The notes: a model not told the origin generated them from the sequence alone. Numbered from the stretch's first letter, positions 9,201-17,090 are shown. The stretch: 64,000 nt of DNA from Denitratisoma oestradiolicum (GCF_902813185.1 NZ_LR778301.1:1736001-1800000); one strand, 5' to 3'. Numbers and translations: made by a program.

Positions 9201-11945
9201 GAACGCCTCGTAGGGCAGGCAGGCCAGAGTAAACACGACCTGCACGGCGTGGTGGGAAATCGAGTGAGCAATGGTGGCCAGATGCTGGCGCAGCAGCATT
9301 TCCTGGGGCTTCCTGAACAGTCCGAGAATGGCAGCGCACCAGGCGGGCAGCAGCAGGACAGCCAGCACCGCCAGGGTCCATAACCAGGCCGGAGAGAGCA
9401 GCGTCCAGCCCAGCAGCAGCAGAAGCGTCAGGGCTGCGGGGACAAGACTGCGCCGCAGGTTGTCGAAGAGTTTCCACTGGGACAGCAGCGAGAGCGGATT
9501 GGCTGACTGACCGGGCACTTGTCGCCGCAGCCAGGCCGCCAGTTGCCAGTCGCCGCGTATCCAGCGATGGCGGCGGCTGACATCGGCGCCGTAGCGGGCC
9601 GGGGTGTCCTCGAACAACTGCACGTCGCTGAGCAGTCCGGCCCGGGCGTGGCAGCCTTCGATCAGGTCGTGGCTGAGGATGCGATTCTCGGGGAAGCGAT
9701 CGCCCAGGGCTTGCTCGAAGGCATCGACATCGTAGATACCCTTGCCGATGAAGGAGCCTTCGCCGAACAGGTCCTGGTAAACGTCGGAGACGGCGCGGGT
9801 GTAGGGATCGATGCCCGGTTCCCCGCCGCACATGCGCGCATAGCGCGAACGGTTGGTGCCGGGCAGGCTGATGGCTACCCGGGGTTGCAGGATGCCGTAG
9901 CCTTCGACAATGCGCCCTTTGGCGGCATCGTAGCGGGGTCGGTTCAGGGGATGGGCCATGGCGCCGACAAATTGCCGCGCCGCGTCCCGAGGTAGTTGGG
10001 TATCGGTGTCCAGGGTAATGACGTAGCGGATGCCGGAGAGGGCCCCGGTCGCGCCAACCACCAGGGAAAAGGCGGCGCTGGCGCCGGGCGGGTCGCTGCG
10101 CAACAGGGCGTTCAGGTCCGCCAGCTTGCCGCGCTTGCGCTCGTAACCCATCCATGTCCGTTCCTGGGGGTTCCAGCACCGGGGGCGATGGAACAGAAAG
10201 AAAATGTCCCCGTCACGACTGCCGCCGTATTTCTGGTTCAGTTCCTCTATCCGGGTCCGGGCCAGCAGCAACAGGGGCTCGTCCTCGGCCAGGAATTCCT
10301 GTTGGGCATCGCGAAAGTCGGTCAGCAGGCCAAAGTGCAGGCATCCGTCACGATTCGCCAGAAACCGGACTTCCAGGGCCTCGACCAGATCCTCGACACC
10401 CCCAGGGCTGGTGAGCATGGTCGGAACCACCACCAGTGTGCGTTCCGCCGCCGGGATGCCCTTGGCAAAGTCCATTCTCGGCAGGGGTTGCGGCATCACC
10501 AGCAGGGTTGCCAGCCAGTTCACCAGGGCCACGGCCAACTGACTGGCGGCCAGCAGCGACAGGACGCCGATGGGCAGCAGCGACCAGTCGGGCAGGCCGA
10601 TGGCCAGCGCTTGCATCAGCAGGCTGGTGGTGATGAGGGTGGTGATCAGGGCGATTCCGCCCAGATAGAAGGGCAGGGCGCGGCGGCGCGCGGCACGACC
10701 CAGGATCTCGGCACGGGGAAGCTCAAGCCGCACCGCCCGTTCGAGTTGCGGCAGGCCCTTGTCGATCAGGTAGAAGCCCACATGGGCTTCGCGATCATCG
10801 CCATCGGTCGAGGCGCCCGCCCGCGCCAGCTCGATTGCCTGACGCGCCACGTCGACTTCGGACAGGTGACCCTCCCGGGCTATCCGCTCCGTGGCATGGC
10901 GGTAGCGGTCCCGGGTGGCGAAGTCCATCCCGCCATAGATGCCTCCCGGGTCCTCTCTTAAGGTCTGCTCGACGACACTCATGGTCTCGACGAAGTCGCG
11001 CCAGTCCATGGCACCCAGGACCCGCAGGCTACCGATGCTGTTGCTGATGGATACCTGATGAGCGGCCTGCTGCTGATTTTCCGTCTGCACCAATTGCTCG
11101 ATTGTCAGGCCCGATTCGGACAGCCGCTGCTCGATCCAGGTCAATGGCAGGGCCAGGGCGGGACCATGCCCTTGCAGGCGGCGTGAGAGTTCCGCGACAA
11201 AGGCGCTGCTCATCGGCGGGTTGGAGCGCGCCATGTCCGCTATGACGAGGATCAGGCTCTTTGGGTCGTTTTCGGCAACCTCCGCCATCTGGTCTGCCCA
11301 GGCGCCGGCCAGATTGCGCTCCGTCCAGCCGGCGGCGATGCGTACACCGACGCGCCGCAGATTCTCGATGACCGCCAGGCGCAGCATGATCGGGATCGCC
11401 CACAATTCGCCCAGGGTGAGGGCCGTGACGGTCTGGTAGGCCACCACGAAGCGGCTCAGACTTTCCGTATCCACCCGACCATCCCCGTGGGCGACGGTTT
11501 CCAGGGCAATGTCATAGACCCTTGGCCGTCCGGCCGAGGGTCCGTTTGCCAGGCGCGGCAGCTCCCTGCTGTAGCCCTTGGGCAAGTGCCGTTCGGCGGT
11601 GCGGATCTGTTCTTCGATGAGATAAAAGTTGTCGAGCAACCATTCTCCGGCCGGCGTAATCCTGCGCTTGGCCGTGACTTCCGTTGTCAGCAGCTCGCAT
11701 ATATCGACCAGGATGTTCTCGTTTGCCGCGAGTCGCGCCAGAAGCTGATCCGGCCCACGTCCGCTAGCCAGTTCATGGGAGGCGGCGAGGGCCTTGCCAT
11801 GTTGCTCCATCTGATCGGCGCTGAATAATTCCGAGCGCAAGGGAGCCTCGGCTTCGTTGCGCTCGGAAATCCGTGACCCCAGGGGGGAGCCAAACCTGAC
11901 CTGAAGTTGCCGCCAACAGACGGAGAAGATGGTGCCGGTGTTCAA
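3240..11945 (-). CDS. ndvB: Cyclic beta-1,2-glucan synthase (NdvB/ChvB type)
   Basis: 2,901 residues, similar in size to the rhizobial and Brucella enzymes (about 2,830-2,870). The order also matches. An N-terminal region is followed by a first membrane block (about 420-490) and a GT84 glycosyltransferase around 500-760 with the DxD-type motif DTDTQLP near 645 and RHRWIRGDWQ. A second membrane block follows near 830-880, then a long region ending in the GH94 phosphorylase domain that trims chain length. Family members use UDP-glucose to prime, elongate and cyclise periplasmic beta-1,2-glucan at the inner membrane. Start chosen is TTG at 11945 with a weak GGAAAGG about 10 bases upstream. No exporter gene (ndvA/chvA) is in the window. 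Confidence 0.9.
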   Translation of the reverse strand: MNTGTIFSVCWRQLQVRFGSPLGSRISERNEAEAPLRSELFSADQMEQHGKALAASHELASGRGPDQLLARLAANENILVDICELLTTEVTAKRRITPAGEWLLDNFYLIEEQIRTAERHLPKGYSRELPRLANGPSAGRPRVYDIALETVAHGDGRVDTESLSRFVVAYQTVTALTLGELWAIPIMLRLAVIENLRRVGVRIAAGWTERNLAGAWADQMAEVAENDPKSLILVIADMARSNPPMSSAFVAELSRRLQGHGPALALPLTWIEQRLSESGLTIEQLVQTENQQQAAHQVSISNSIGSLRVLGAMDWRDFVETMSVVEQTLREDPGGIYGGMDFATRDRYRHATERIAREGHLSEVDVARQAIELARAGASTDGDDREAHVGFYLIDKGLPQLERAVRLELPRAEILGRAARRRALPFYLGGIALITTLITTSLLMQALAIGLPDWSLLPIGVLSLLAASQLAVALVNWLATLLVMPQPLPRMDFAKGIPAAERTLVVVPTMLTSPGGVEDLVEALEVRFLANRDGCLHFGLLTDFRDAQQEFLAEDEPLLLLARTRIEELNQKYGGSRDGDIFFLFHRPRCWNPQERTWMGYERKRGKLADLNALLRSDPPGASAAFSLVVGATGALSGIRYVITLDTDTQLPRDAARQFVGAMAHPLNRPRYDAAKGRIVEGYGILQPRVAISLPGTNRSRYARMCGGEPGIDPYTRAVSDVYQDLFGEGSFIGKGIYDVDAFEQALGDRFPENRILSHDLIEGCHARAGLLSDVQLFEDTPARYGADVSRRHRWIRGDWQLAAWLRRQVPGQSANPLSLLSQWKLFDNLRRSLVPAALTLLLLLGWTLLSPAWLWTLAVLAVLLLPAWCAAILGLFRKPQEMLLRQHLATIAHSISHHAVQVVFTLACLPYEAFYSLDAIARTTWRIFVTRRRLLEWNPSSETERESRDSSSLAASFRTMGIGPTIAVATALHLATSSPSVLAVAGPILLLWLASPLIAWWVSCPLTRRKAVLTAAQNLFLRALARRTWAFFDRFVGPEDHWLPPDNYQEYRVAAVAHRTSPTNMGLALLANLSAYDFGYIAGGQLIERTTLTLHTMAGLERYRGHFYNWYDTQTLQALPPLYISTVDSGNLAGHLLTLRGGLLALADDRLLGTRLFDGLQDTLHILATAEDATDEANPLTIAALEAFRLELESASAHPPAGIATLRGSLERLAGHAAALVTATASGDDDRSETTPKNELSLWALALDRQVRGALDELNLLLPPAANGDKGEVSGDSAGIPTLRELALAGGQPARERMAAIEVLVHQAGELALMDYDFLFDKTRHLLSIGYNVTERRVDTGYYDLLASEARLCSFVAIAQGQLPQDNWFALGRLLTGTDGEPVLLSWSGSMFEYLMPLLVMPTYDHTLLDQTCKAAVARQIEYGRQRAVPWGISESGYNTVDVHLNYQYRAFGVPGLGLKRGLAEDLVIAPYASALALMVAPEEACRNLQRLAAEGFMGSFGLFEAVDYTPARQRRGQSSAVVRSFMAHHQGMSLLALAYQILERPMQRRFESDPQFQAVMLLLQERIPKATALFSHAAQLTEVRSSSVATEMPIRVFGSSDTPSPEVQLLSNGRYHVMLTNAGGGYSRWQDLAVTRWREDGTRDPWGSFCYIRDLDSGTFWSTAYQPTLQRPKSYEAIFSEGRAEFRRRDGGNTGPGDFETYTEIVVSPEDDIELRRVRITNRSPQRREIDVTSYAEVVIAPPAGDALHPAFSNLFVQTEILRERRAILCTRRPRSTGEQAPFMFHLMAVYGAEVGTVSYETDRLRFIGRTRSAAAPLALIDPAPLSGSDGSVLDPVVAIRYSLSLDPEQSVTIDMVSGIAETRELALGLVDKYQDRHLADRVFDLTWTHSQVMLRQLNATEADAQLYGRLASAVIYSNAALRADAAVLIRNRRGQSGLWGYAISGDLPIVLLQIGDGANIDLVRQLVQAHAYWRLKGLAVDLVIWNEDHAGYRQQLQDQIMGLIASGLEASVIDRPGGIFVRPAEQIASEDRILIQSVARAIITDGRGTLAEQLAHRALAEPHVPLLTPSRPRHSESPATALPHRDLMLRNGLGGFTPDGREYVMTLALGQVTPAPWVNVLANPNFGTVVSESGAAYTWSENAHEFRLTPWHCDPVSDGGGEALYLRDEESGQFWSPTPLPVRAATPCTVRHGFGYSVFETHAGGISSELWIYVAMNAAVKFSVLKVRNQSGRPRRLSATGYVEWTLGDLREKSAMHLSTEIASQSGALYARNPYSPEFADRVAFFDVDDPARSVSGDRREFLGRNGTLQNPAALKRSRLSGRVGAGLDPCGALQVSFDLADGEEREIVFRLGVGRSTDEAGKLVQRFRGSLAARAALEAVWQHWNHTLGAVQVETPDPALNVLCNGWLLYQTLACRVWARSGYYQSGGAFGFRDQLQDVMALIHARPALVRDHLLLCASRQFLEGDVQHWWHPPSGRGVRTHCSDDYLWLPLAVCRYVSCTGDTGVLEDSSHFLEGRQVNPEDDSYYDLPGRSSESASLYEHCARAIRHGLRFGAHGLPLMGSGDWNDGMNLVGMAGKGESVWLGFFLCEVLRQFAPLAAAQGDPAFAEVCRTEGARLRQNIEQHGWDGEWYRRAYFDDGTPLGSAGNSECRIDSISQSWSVLSCAGPGETEWAGNLERSRQAMQAVDARLVRRDHALVQLLDPPFDKSGLDPGYIRGYVPGVRENGGQYTHGAIWTAMAFAALGEGERAWELLTMINPVNHGSSAEGIATYKVEPYVVAADVYGVAPHVGRGGWSWYTGSAGWMYRLIMESLLGLRLAGEKLHLTPCLPTDWREFKIHYRYRETVYHITVSQTPADDAGPKDGMILTVDGIVQPDQTIPLADDRQEHLVAIRIAVC

Positions 11946-12043
11946 TTCAGGAGTGCCTTTCCAGGAGATGAAATATTAATGACGCCCGTTACTTCGGGCG
12001 CGTCCCCGAGTCCTTGATTCCCCCGGCTACCGGTTCGGGTGTC

Positions 12044-12056
12044 ATGTCAATGACAT
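12044..12056. promoter_or_regulatory. Perfect palindrome upstream of ndvB, candidate operator
   Basis: ATGTCA-A-TGACAT, six-base arms around one central base, about 100 bp upstream of the ndvB start codon. The size and position suit a dimeric regulator. No regulator gene is nearby, so the role is inferred only. Confidence 0.3.
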
Positions 12057-12206
12057 CGAGAATTTCGCGGAAACCTGGCATCGACAATGATGGGGTCACC
12101 AGTGACTGGTTGAGAATTTCTGCGAACAGGTGAGGTGACAGAAACGAAACACCGCCTTGCAATGGGCGGATAAGCGGGGGAGTACCTGCGGGGGCGCAGC
12201 GCGGTG

Positions 12207-12279
12207 ACCGTTCGTCCGGGACGTGTCAGGCTTCGGCAGGCCTGCCCTGAGCACCGCCGAAGGGCTCGGCCCGAACGGT
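12207..12279. repeat. REP-like nested inverted repeat
   Basis: Outer arms ACCGTTCG (12207-12214) and CGAACGGT (12272-12279), inner arms CTTCGGC (12231-12237) and GCCGAAG (12256-12262), and a perfect 12-bp palindrome GGCAGGCCTGCC at 12235-12246. It resembles the intergenic repeats with a cttcgacaggctcaggg core that are common in proteobacteria. A related core occurs at 50651-50670. Confidence 0.6.
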
Positions 12280-12365
12280 ACTTTCCAATTCCTTGAAGCC
12301 GACTTGAGGATCAGGCCGTGGCGGCAGATTCATCAAGCATCAATCGCCAGATTCGGGAAACCGGT

Positions 12366-12491
12366 TCAGCGGGGAATCAGGGGAACGATATCGCCCGCGT
12401 GCTTCTTGGTCTGCTTGGCGGCCTTCTTTTCCTTGGGGGTCAAAACGGCTTGTTTCTTTGCTTCCTTGTTGCTTTGTCGTGCCTTGCCCAT
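12366..12491 (-). CDS. Small basic protein, 41 residues, function unknown
   Basis: A 41-codon frame starting MGKARQSNKEAKKQ and ending DIVPLIPR. Thirteen of 41 residues are lysine, and the centre is a Lys/Ala-rich helix (TPKEKKAAKQTKKHA). A strong ribosome-binding site, AGGAG with seven-base spacing, precedes the ATG. A TATACT -10-like hexamer on the minus strand (12533-12538) lies 42 bases upstream. It lies 74 bp downstream of the VWA gene on the same strand. Similar short Lys-rich proteins occur in betaproteobacteria as uncharacterised proteins (from memory). The composition suggests nucleic-acid or ribosome binding, but that is inference. Confidence 0.7.
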   Translation of the reverse strand: MGKARQSNKEAKKQAVLTPKEKKAAKQTKKHAGDIVPLIPR

Positions 12492-12532
12492 GACCGTACT
12501 CCTGGAGATGCCGACGAATGCGTGGCTCGTCG

Positions 12533-12538
12533 AGTATA
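12533..12538 (-). promoter_or_regulatory. Candidate -10 hexamer TATACT for the 41-residue gene
   Basis: TATACT on the minus strand, 42 bases upstream of the small gene's start. I found no convincing -35 box at 17 bp spacing, so this is weak. Confidence 0.25.
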
Positions 12539-12565
12539 GGCCGATGGCCAGGCAACATTCGACTA

Positions 12566-13738
12566 TTACTTGTTGAGCCGCCTCATGGCCCGTTCCAGGC
12601 CTTCCAGGGAGAGGGGGAACATACGGCCGCCCATGATGTCGTGGATGATCTGGATGGACTGGCGGTAGTCCCAGAGCCGCTCCGGCTCCGGGTTCAGCCA
12701 GACGGCCGAGGGGTAGGTGTCCAGCAGGCGCTGGAGCCAGACGCCGCCGGCTTCCGGGTTGTTGTATTCGACGGAGCCGCCGGGCTGGACGATTTCGTAG
12801 GGACTCATGGTGGCGTCGCCGACGAAGATCAGCTTGTAGTCCTCGCCATACTTGTGGATCACGTCCCAGAGGGGGAAGCGCTCGCTGCGGCGACGGTTGT
12901 TGTCACGCCAGACATGGTCGTAGACACAGTTGTGGAAGTAGAAATATTCCAGGTGCTTGAACTCGGTCTTGGCGGCGGAGAACATCTCGGCACAGACCTG
13001 GATATGGTCGTCCATGGAACCGCCCACATCGAGGAACAGCAGCACCTTGACCTTGTTGTGACGCTCGGGCCGCATCTTCAGGTCCAGCCAGCCCGCGTTC
13101 CGCGCCGTGCCCTGGATGGTGCCGTCCAGGTCCAGTTCATCGGCGGCGCCCTCCCGGGCAAAGCGACGCAGGCGGCGCAGGGCCACCTTGATGTTGCGGG
13201 TGCCCAATTCCACCGAGTCATCCAGGTTCTTGAACTCCCGGTTCTCCCAGACCTTGATGGCGGTGCGGTTGCCTGCGGATTCTCCGCCGACGCGGATGCC
13301 TTCCGGGTGGTAGCCGCTGTTGCCGAAGGGGCTGGTGCCGCCGGTGCCTATCCACTTGTTGCCGCCCTGATGGCGGCCCTTTTGTTCTTCCAGGCGCTTT
13401 TTCAGCTCTTCCATCAGCTTGTCCCAGCCCAGCTTTTCCAGCTTGGCCTTTTCCTCGGGGCTGAGCATTTTTTTCGCCATGGCCGTCAGCCAGTCCTCGG
13501 GCAGTTCGGTCTCCAGGCCGGGAATGCTTTCCACGCCCTTGAAGTATTCGCCAAAGGCCTGGTCGAACTTGTCGTACTGGGTTTCGTCCTTCACCAGGCA
13601 GGCCCGGGAGAGGATGTAGAAATCGTCGATGCTGTGGCCGGCCAGGCGGGCCTGCATGGCTTCCAGCAGGGTCAGGAATTCCCGGGTGGACACCGGCAGC
13701 TTGCGGGCCTTGAGATGGAGAAAGAAGTTGATCAGCAT
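12566..13738 (-). CDS. CoxE-like VWA-domain protein
   Basis: 390 residues, no signal peptide. The N-terminal half is charged and helical. The C-terminal half is a von Willebrand A domain with MIDAS motif DVGGSM near residues 236-241 (DxGxS, where DxSxS is classical) and later VFVGDATMS-type features. CoxE-like VWA proteins act with MoxR AAA+ ATPases in metal insertion or assembly of protein complexes. A moxR gene lies upstream in the same operon (16211-17053) but is separated from this gene by a GGDEF protein gene. The ATG overlaps the upstream TAA by one base (TAATG), indicating translational coupling. Confidence 0.85.
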   Translation of the reverse strand: MLINFFLHLKARKLPVSTREFLTLLEAMQARLAGHSIDDFYILSRACLVKDETQYDKFDQAFGEYFKGVESIPGLETELPEDWLTAMAKKMLSPEEKAKLEKLGWDKLMEELKKRLEEQKGRHQGGNKWIGTGGTSPFGNSGYHPEGIRVGGESAGNRTAIKVWENREFKNLDDSVELGTRNIKVALRRLRRFAREGAADELDLDGTIQGTARNAGWLDLKMRPERHNKVKVLLFLDVGGSMDDHIQVCAEMFSAAKTEFKHLEYFYFHNCVYDHVWRDNNRRRSERFPLWDVIHKYGEDYKLIFVGDATMSPYEIVQPGGSVEYNNPEAGGVWLQRLLDTYPSAVWLNPEPERLWDYRQSIQIIHDIMGGRMFPLSLEGLERAMRRLNK

Positions 13739-16203
13739 TACTGTAGTTTGGTCACGAAAGCGATGGGCTCGCCGCCATAGAACTCGACCCGGTTGCGGCC
13801 CAGATGTTTGGCCTGGTAAAGGGCTGAGTCGGCAGCGTGGGTCAGTTCATCCGGGGTCTTGCCATGGTCGGGATAACCGGCGACACCGAAGGAACCTGTG
13901 ACGTGGAGGGTAAAGTTGCCGAAGCTGAAATTGGACGCTTCGAAGCGGGCACGCCAGGTCTCTGCTCGTTGACAGGCATGATCCAGAGCCATGCCGGGTA
14001 GCACGATCAGGAACTCCTCGCCGCCGTAGCGGCAGGCTACGTCCTCGGCACGGGTGTCGGTGCGCAGTATGTCGGCCACGGCCTTCAGAATATGGTCACC
14101 CGCCCGGTGACCATAACTGTCGTTGAGATTCTTGAACAGATCCAGGTCGAACATGATCACCGACAGAGGGTGACCATCCCGCCGAGCCCTGGCCACTTCC
14201 CGCTCCAGGGTCTCGTCCAGGTAACGTCGGTTGAACAGGCCGGTGAGTCCGTCCCGCACTGCCAGATCGGCGAGCCGGGCCTGGAGCGTCTGTATTTCTT
14301 CCAGTTGAGCCTGGAGCCGGGTATTGGCTTGAGAAATGGCGAACTCGGCGAGCTTGCGCTCGGTGATGTCCAGGTGAGTGCCCAGCATGCGCAGAGGTGC
14401 GCCTTCCGACGAGCGGGTCCAGACCATGCCCCGGCCCAGTATCCAGTGCCAGTCGTCCTGCTTGGCCTGCATCCTGAATTCGCAGCGATAGTTGGGAGTC
14501 TCGCCCCGCCAGTGGCGCTCCAGTTCTTCCCGGACCCGGGGCAGATCGTCCGGATGCACCAGGGCAAAGAAGGCTTCAACAGTGTTCTTCAGTTCATTCG
14601 GCCCGTAACCCAGGACGGATTTCCAACTGTCGGAGTAGTGGGCTGTTCCATCCTGGATGTTCCAGTCCCAGACGCTGTCTCCAGTGCTTTCCAGGGCCAG
14701 GCGCAGCCTTTCCTCGTTGTCCCGTAGCGCAGCTTCCAGCTTGCGTCGCTCGGTGATGTTGCGGCTGACACCCAGCACCCGAGTGACCCGGCCGGCGGCG
14801 TCCGTGAGCAGGGTGGTGGAGACTTCCGTGGGAATGATGCGGCCGTCCTTGTGGGGCTGATCCACTTCGGTCATGGACACCTGGGCCGATCGGTCGCCCC
14901 GGGCCAGACCCGCCATGCCTTCTTGCAGCCGGGCGCTGATGATCGTTGCCGATGCCGGAGTGAGGGCGGCATCCAGGGACTGGGCCATGACTTCCTCCGC
15001 GGTCCAGCCCCGCAGACGATGCACCGAGGGGCTGACGTAGGTGAAGCGGCGGCTGTCGATGTCCAGCAGCCAGATCACGTCGTCGCTGTTGTCGGCGATC
15101 AGCCGGTAATGCTCCTCGCTTTCCTGGCTCTGACGCAGGGCCTCGTCTCGTTGCGCCAGGGCCTGGTGCAGGCGTCGGTTGAGCTGGGCGAAATAGCCGA
15201 CGGCGATGGTCATGGCCAGCAGCAGGGTGGCGAAGGCCAGCAGGGCCGGCATCATCCAGCCCGGGGCCTTGGGCGGGGTGGGGTCGTAGAGGAAACCTTC
15301 CAGGGAATAGTCGGTTGGGATCATCCCCAGTTCCTGATAGACCTCGGCAATGTGCTGCCAACGGCCCGGTTTCATCTGGCCGATTTCCACCAGGTCCGCA
15401 GCCATCAAGCGCTTCAGTTCCGCCGCCTCGAACTCCAGGTGGGCGCGACTGTGGCGGCTGGAGTAGCGCTTCTGGATCAGGTCAATGATTTCGTCTGGAT
15501 GTTCCAGGGCATATTTCCAGCCATCAAGGCTGGCCTGACGGAAGGCCGCCACCTGAAGGGGCCGGGCTTGTAGTTTGGCCTCGCTGGTGAACAGGGTGTC
15601 GCCGTAGAAATCTATGCCCAGGGAGCGGGGGCTGAACTGGTTGAAGTGGAAGCGGGAGGCCTTCAGGTCGAAGGTTTCGTCGGAAGAGTAGCCGGACAGC
15701 GCATCCACCCGACCTTCGATCAGGTCGACCCACTGGAAACTGTGGGGGACTTCCTTGATCTGGCTGCGGGCCAGACCTTCCCGGGCCAGGTAGGCGAACA
15801 GCTCCGTTTCGGAAGGCAACAGCATGACCCGTTTGTCCTTCAGGTCCTGGGCTGTATCCAGATCCGCCCGGGTGAGCAGCACCAGGGGGGAATGCTGGAT
15901 GATCACGGCCAGGGCCACCAGAGGCTTGCCCCGGGCCCGCTCCAGGACCAGATCCGAGGCGCCGATGCCGTAGTCGGCGCGGCCATCGAGCACGGCGGCC
16001 ACCGGGTCGGAATTATTGCTGTCGGCTTCCCGCAGCACCACGTCCAGCCCGGCCTGCCGGTAATAACCCTGCTCCAGGGCCGCGTAGTAGCCAGCGAACT
16101 GGAACTGATGCTTCCACTTCAATTGCAGCGTGACCTGCTCCAGGGCACTGGCGGGGCCGACCAGCAGCGTGGCGAGGGCAAAGAGGAGCAGGCGCAGGAT
16201 CAC
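13738..16203 (-). CDS. Periplasmic NMT1-like sensor with PAS, PAS and GGDEF domains (probable diguanylate cyclase)
   Basis: 821 residues. In order: signal peptide (1-20); NMT1/THI5-like substrate-binding domain (about 22-310, starting VTLQLKWKHQFQFAGYYAA); one transmembrane helix (about 316-338); coiled linker; PAS domain (about 367-485); PAS/PAC domain (about 497-615); GGDEF domain (about 645-810). The GGDEF active site reads RYGGEEF (about 725-731) and is intact. An inhibitory RxxD site (RAED) lies five residues before it. The protein therefore probably binds a small ligand in the periplasm and makes c-di-GMP. NMT1-type domains bind thiamine precursors or related small molecules, but the ligand here is unknown. 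It sits between moxR (8 bp) and the VWA gene (1-bp overlap). Confidence 0.88.
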   Translation of the reverse strand: MILRLLLFALATLLVGPASALEQVTLQLKWKHQFQFAGYYAALEQGYYRQAGLDVVLREADSNNSDPVAAVLDGRADYGIGASDLVLERARGKPLVALAVIIQHSPLVLLTRADLDTAQDLKDKRVMLLPSETELFAYLAREGLARSQIKEVPHSFQWVDLIEGRVDALSGYSSDETFDLKASRFHFNQFSPRSLGIDFYGDTLFTSEAKLQARPLQVAAFRQASLDGWKYALEHPDEIIDLIQKRYSSRHSRAHLEFEAAELKRLMAADLVEIGQMKPGRWQHIAEVYQELGMIPTDYSLEGFLYDPTPPKAPGWMMPALLAFATLLLAMTIAVGYFAQLNRRLHQALAQRDEALRQSQESEEHYRLIADNSDDVIWLLDIDSRRFTYVSPSVHRLRGWTAEEVMAQSLDAALTPASATIISARLQEGMAGLARGDRSAQVSMTEVDQPHKDGRIIPTEVSTTLLTDAAGRVTRVLGVSRNITERRKLEAALRDNEERLRLALESTGDSVWDWNIQDGTAHYSDSWKSVLGYGPNELKNTVEAFFALVHPDDLPRVREELERHWRGETPNYRCEFRMQAKQDDWHWILGRGMVWTRSSEGAPLRMLGTHLDITERKLAEFAISQANTRLQAQLEEIQTLQARLADLAVRDGLTGLFNRRYLDETLEREVARARRDGHPLSVIMFDLDLFKNLNDSYGHRAGDHILKAVADILRTDTRAEDVACRYGGEEFLIVLPGMALDHACQRAETWRARFEASNFSFGNFTLHVTGSFGVAGYPDHGKTPDELTHAADSALYQAKHLGRNRVEFYGGEPIAFVTKLQ

Positions 16204-16210
16204 CAGGGGA

Positions 16211-17053
16211 TCACCGGTTGTGTCTTGCCATGAAGACCAGACGCTCGAACAGATGCACGTCCTGCTCGTTCTTCAACAGGGCGCCATGGAGAGGCGGCAC
16301 CACGGTCCTGTTGTCCTTGGCGCGCAGGGCCTCGGGGGGAATGTCCTCGGCCATCAGCAGCTTCAGCCAGTCGATCAGTTCCGAGGTGGAAGGCTTCTTC
16401 TTCAGGCCCGGTACCTGGCGCAGCTCGAAGAAAACCTCCAGGGCTTCCTTGAGCAATTCCCGCTTCAGGTTGGGGTAATGGACATCGACGATCTTTTCCA
16501 TCGTCTCCTGGTCCGGGAACTTGATGTAGTGGAAAAAGCAGCGGCGCAGGAAGGCATCCGGCAGTTCCTTCTCGTTGTTGGAGGTGATGAAGACGATGGG
16601 CCGATGCTTCGCCTTGATCAACTGCCGGGTCTCGTAAACATAGAACTCCATGCGGTCCAGTTCCCGCAGCAGGTCATTGGGGAATTCGATGTCGGCCTTG
16701 TCGATCTCGTCGATCAGCACCACCGTCGGCTGGTCCGCCTCCAGGGCCTGCCAGAGGGCGCCCTTGACGATGTAGTTGCCGATGTCCCTGACCTTGTCGT
16801 CCCCCAGCTGGGAATCCCGCAGGCGGGATACCGCATCGTATTCGTAGAGGCCCTGCTGAGCCTTGGTGGTGGATTTCACGTGCCATTGCAACAAGGGCAG
16901 GCCCAGGGCGGCGGCCACTTCCTCGGCCAGCATGGTCTTGCCCGTGCCTGGCTCGCCCTTGATCAGCAGGGGCCGTTGCAGGGTGATGGAAGCATTGACT
17001 GCCAGCATCAGGTCGGGGGTGGCAACGTAGTTCGATGTACCTTCGAAACGCAT
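16211..17053 (-). CDS. MoxR-family AAA+ ATPase
   Basis: 280 residues. Walker A GEPGTGKT at 33-40, Walker B VVLIDEID near 111-118, followed by the family's helix-2 segment and the sensor segment FITSNNEKELPDAFLRRC. MoxR proteins are cytoplasmic chaperone-like ATPases that work with VWA partners to activate or insert cofactors into enzymes. It heads a minus-strand operon with the GGDEF sensor and the CoxE-like VWA gene. DUF1841 ends 38 bp upstream, so transcription may continue from the rnf operon. The target complex is unknown; no cox, norCBQD or methanol dehydrogenase genes are nearby. Confidence 0.9.
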   Translation of the reverse strand: MRFEGTSNYVATPDLMLAVNASITLQRPLLIKGEPGTGKTMLAEEVAAALGLPLLQWHVKSTTKAQQGLYEYDAVSRLRDSQLGDDKVRDIGNYIVKGALWQALEADQPTVVLIDEIDKADIEFPNDLLRELDRMEFYVYETRQLIKAKHRPIVFITSNNEKELPDAFLRRCFFHYIKFPDQETMEKIVDVHYPNLKRELLKEALEVFFELRQVPGLKKKPSTSELIDWLKLLMAEDIPPEALRAKDNRTVVPPLHGALLKNEQDVHLFERLVFMARHNR

Positions 17054-17090
17054 GGGGAAGAGTCCTGAGTCGGTGGTTATGGTGTTGATT

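Larger units (their letters stand above)
11946..12365. other. 420-bp intergenic region upstream of ndvB
   Basis: I see no credible gene here. It holds a short operator-like palindrome (12044-12056), a hairpin next to the ndvB start (11981-12004, GACGCCCG facing CGGGCG plus CGTC) and a REP-like hairpin (12207-12279). It probably carries the ndvB promoter on the minus strand, but I cannot point to convincing -35/-10 boxes. Confidence 0.5.

Noticed and set aside
12223..12576. 117-codon plus-strand frame upstream of the VWA gene
   Set aside because: It crosses a palindromic repeat and the small basic gene on the other strand, has no ribosome-binding site and no domain.
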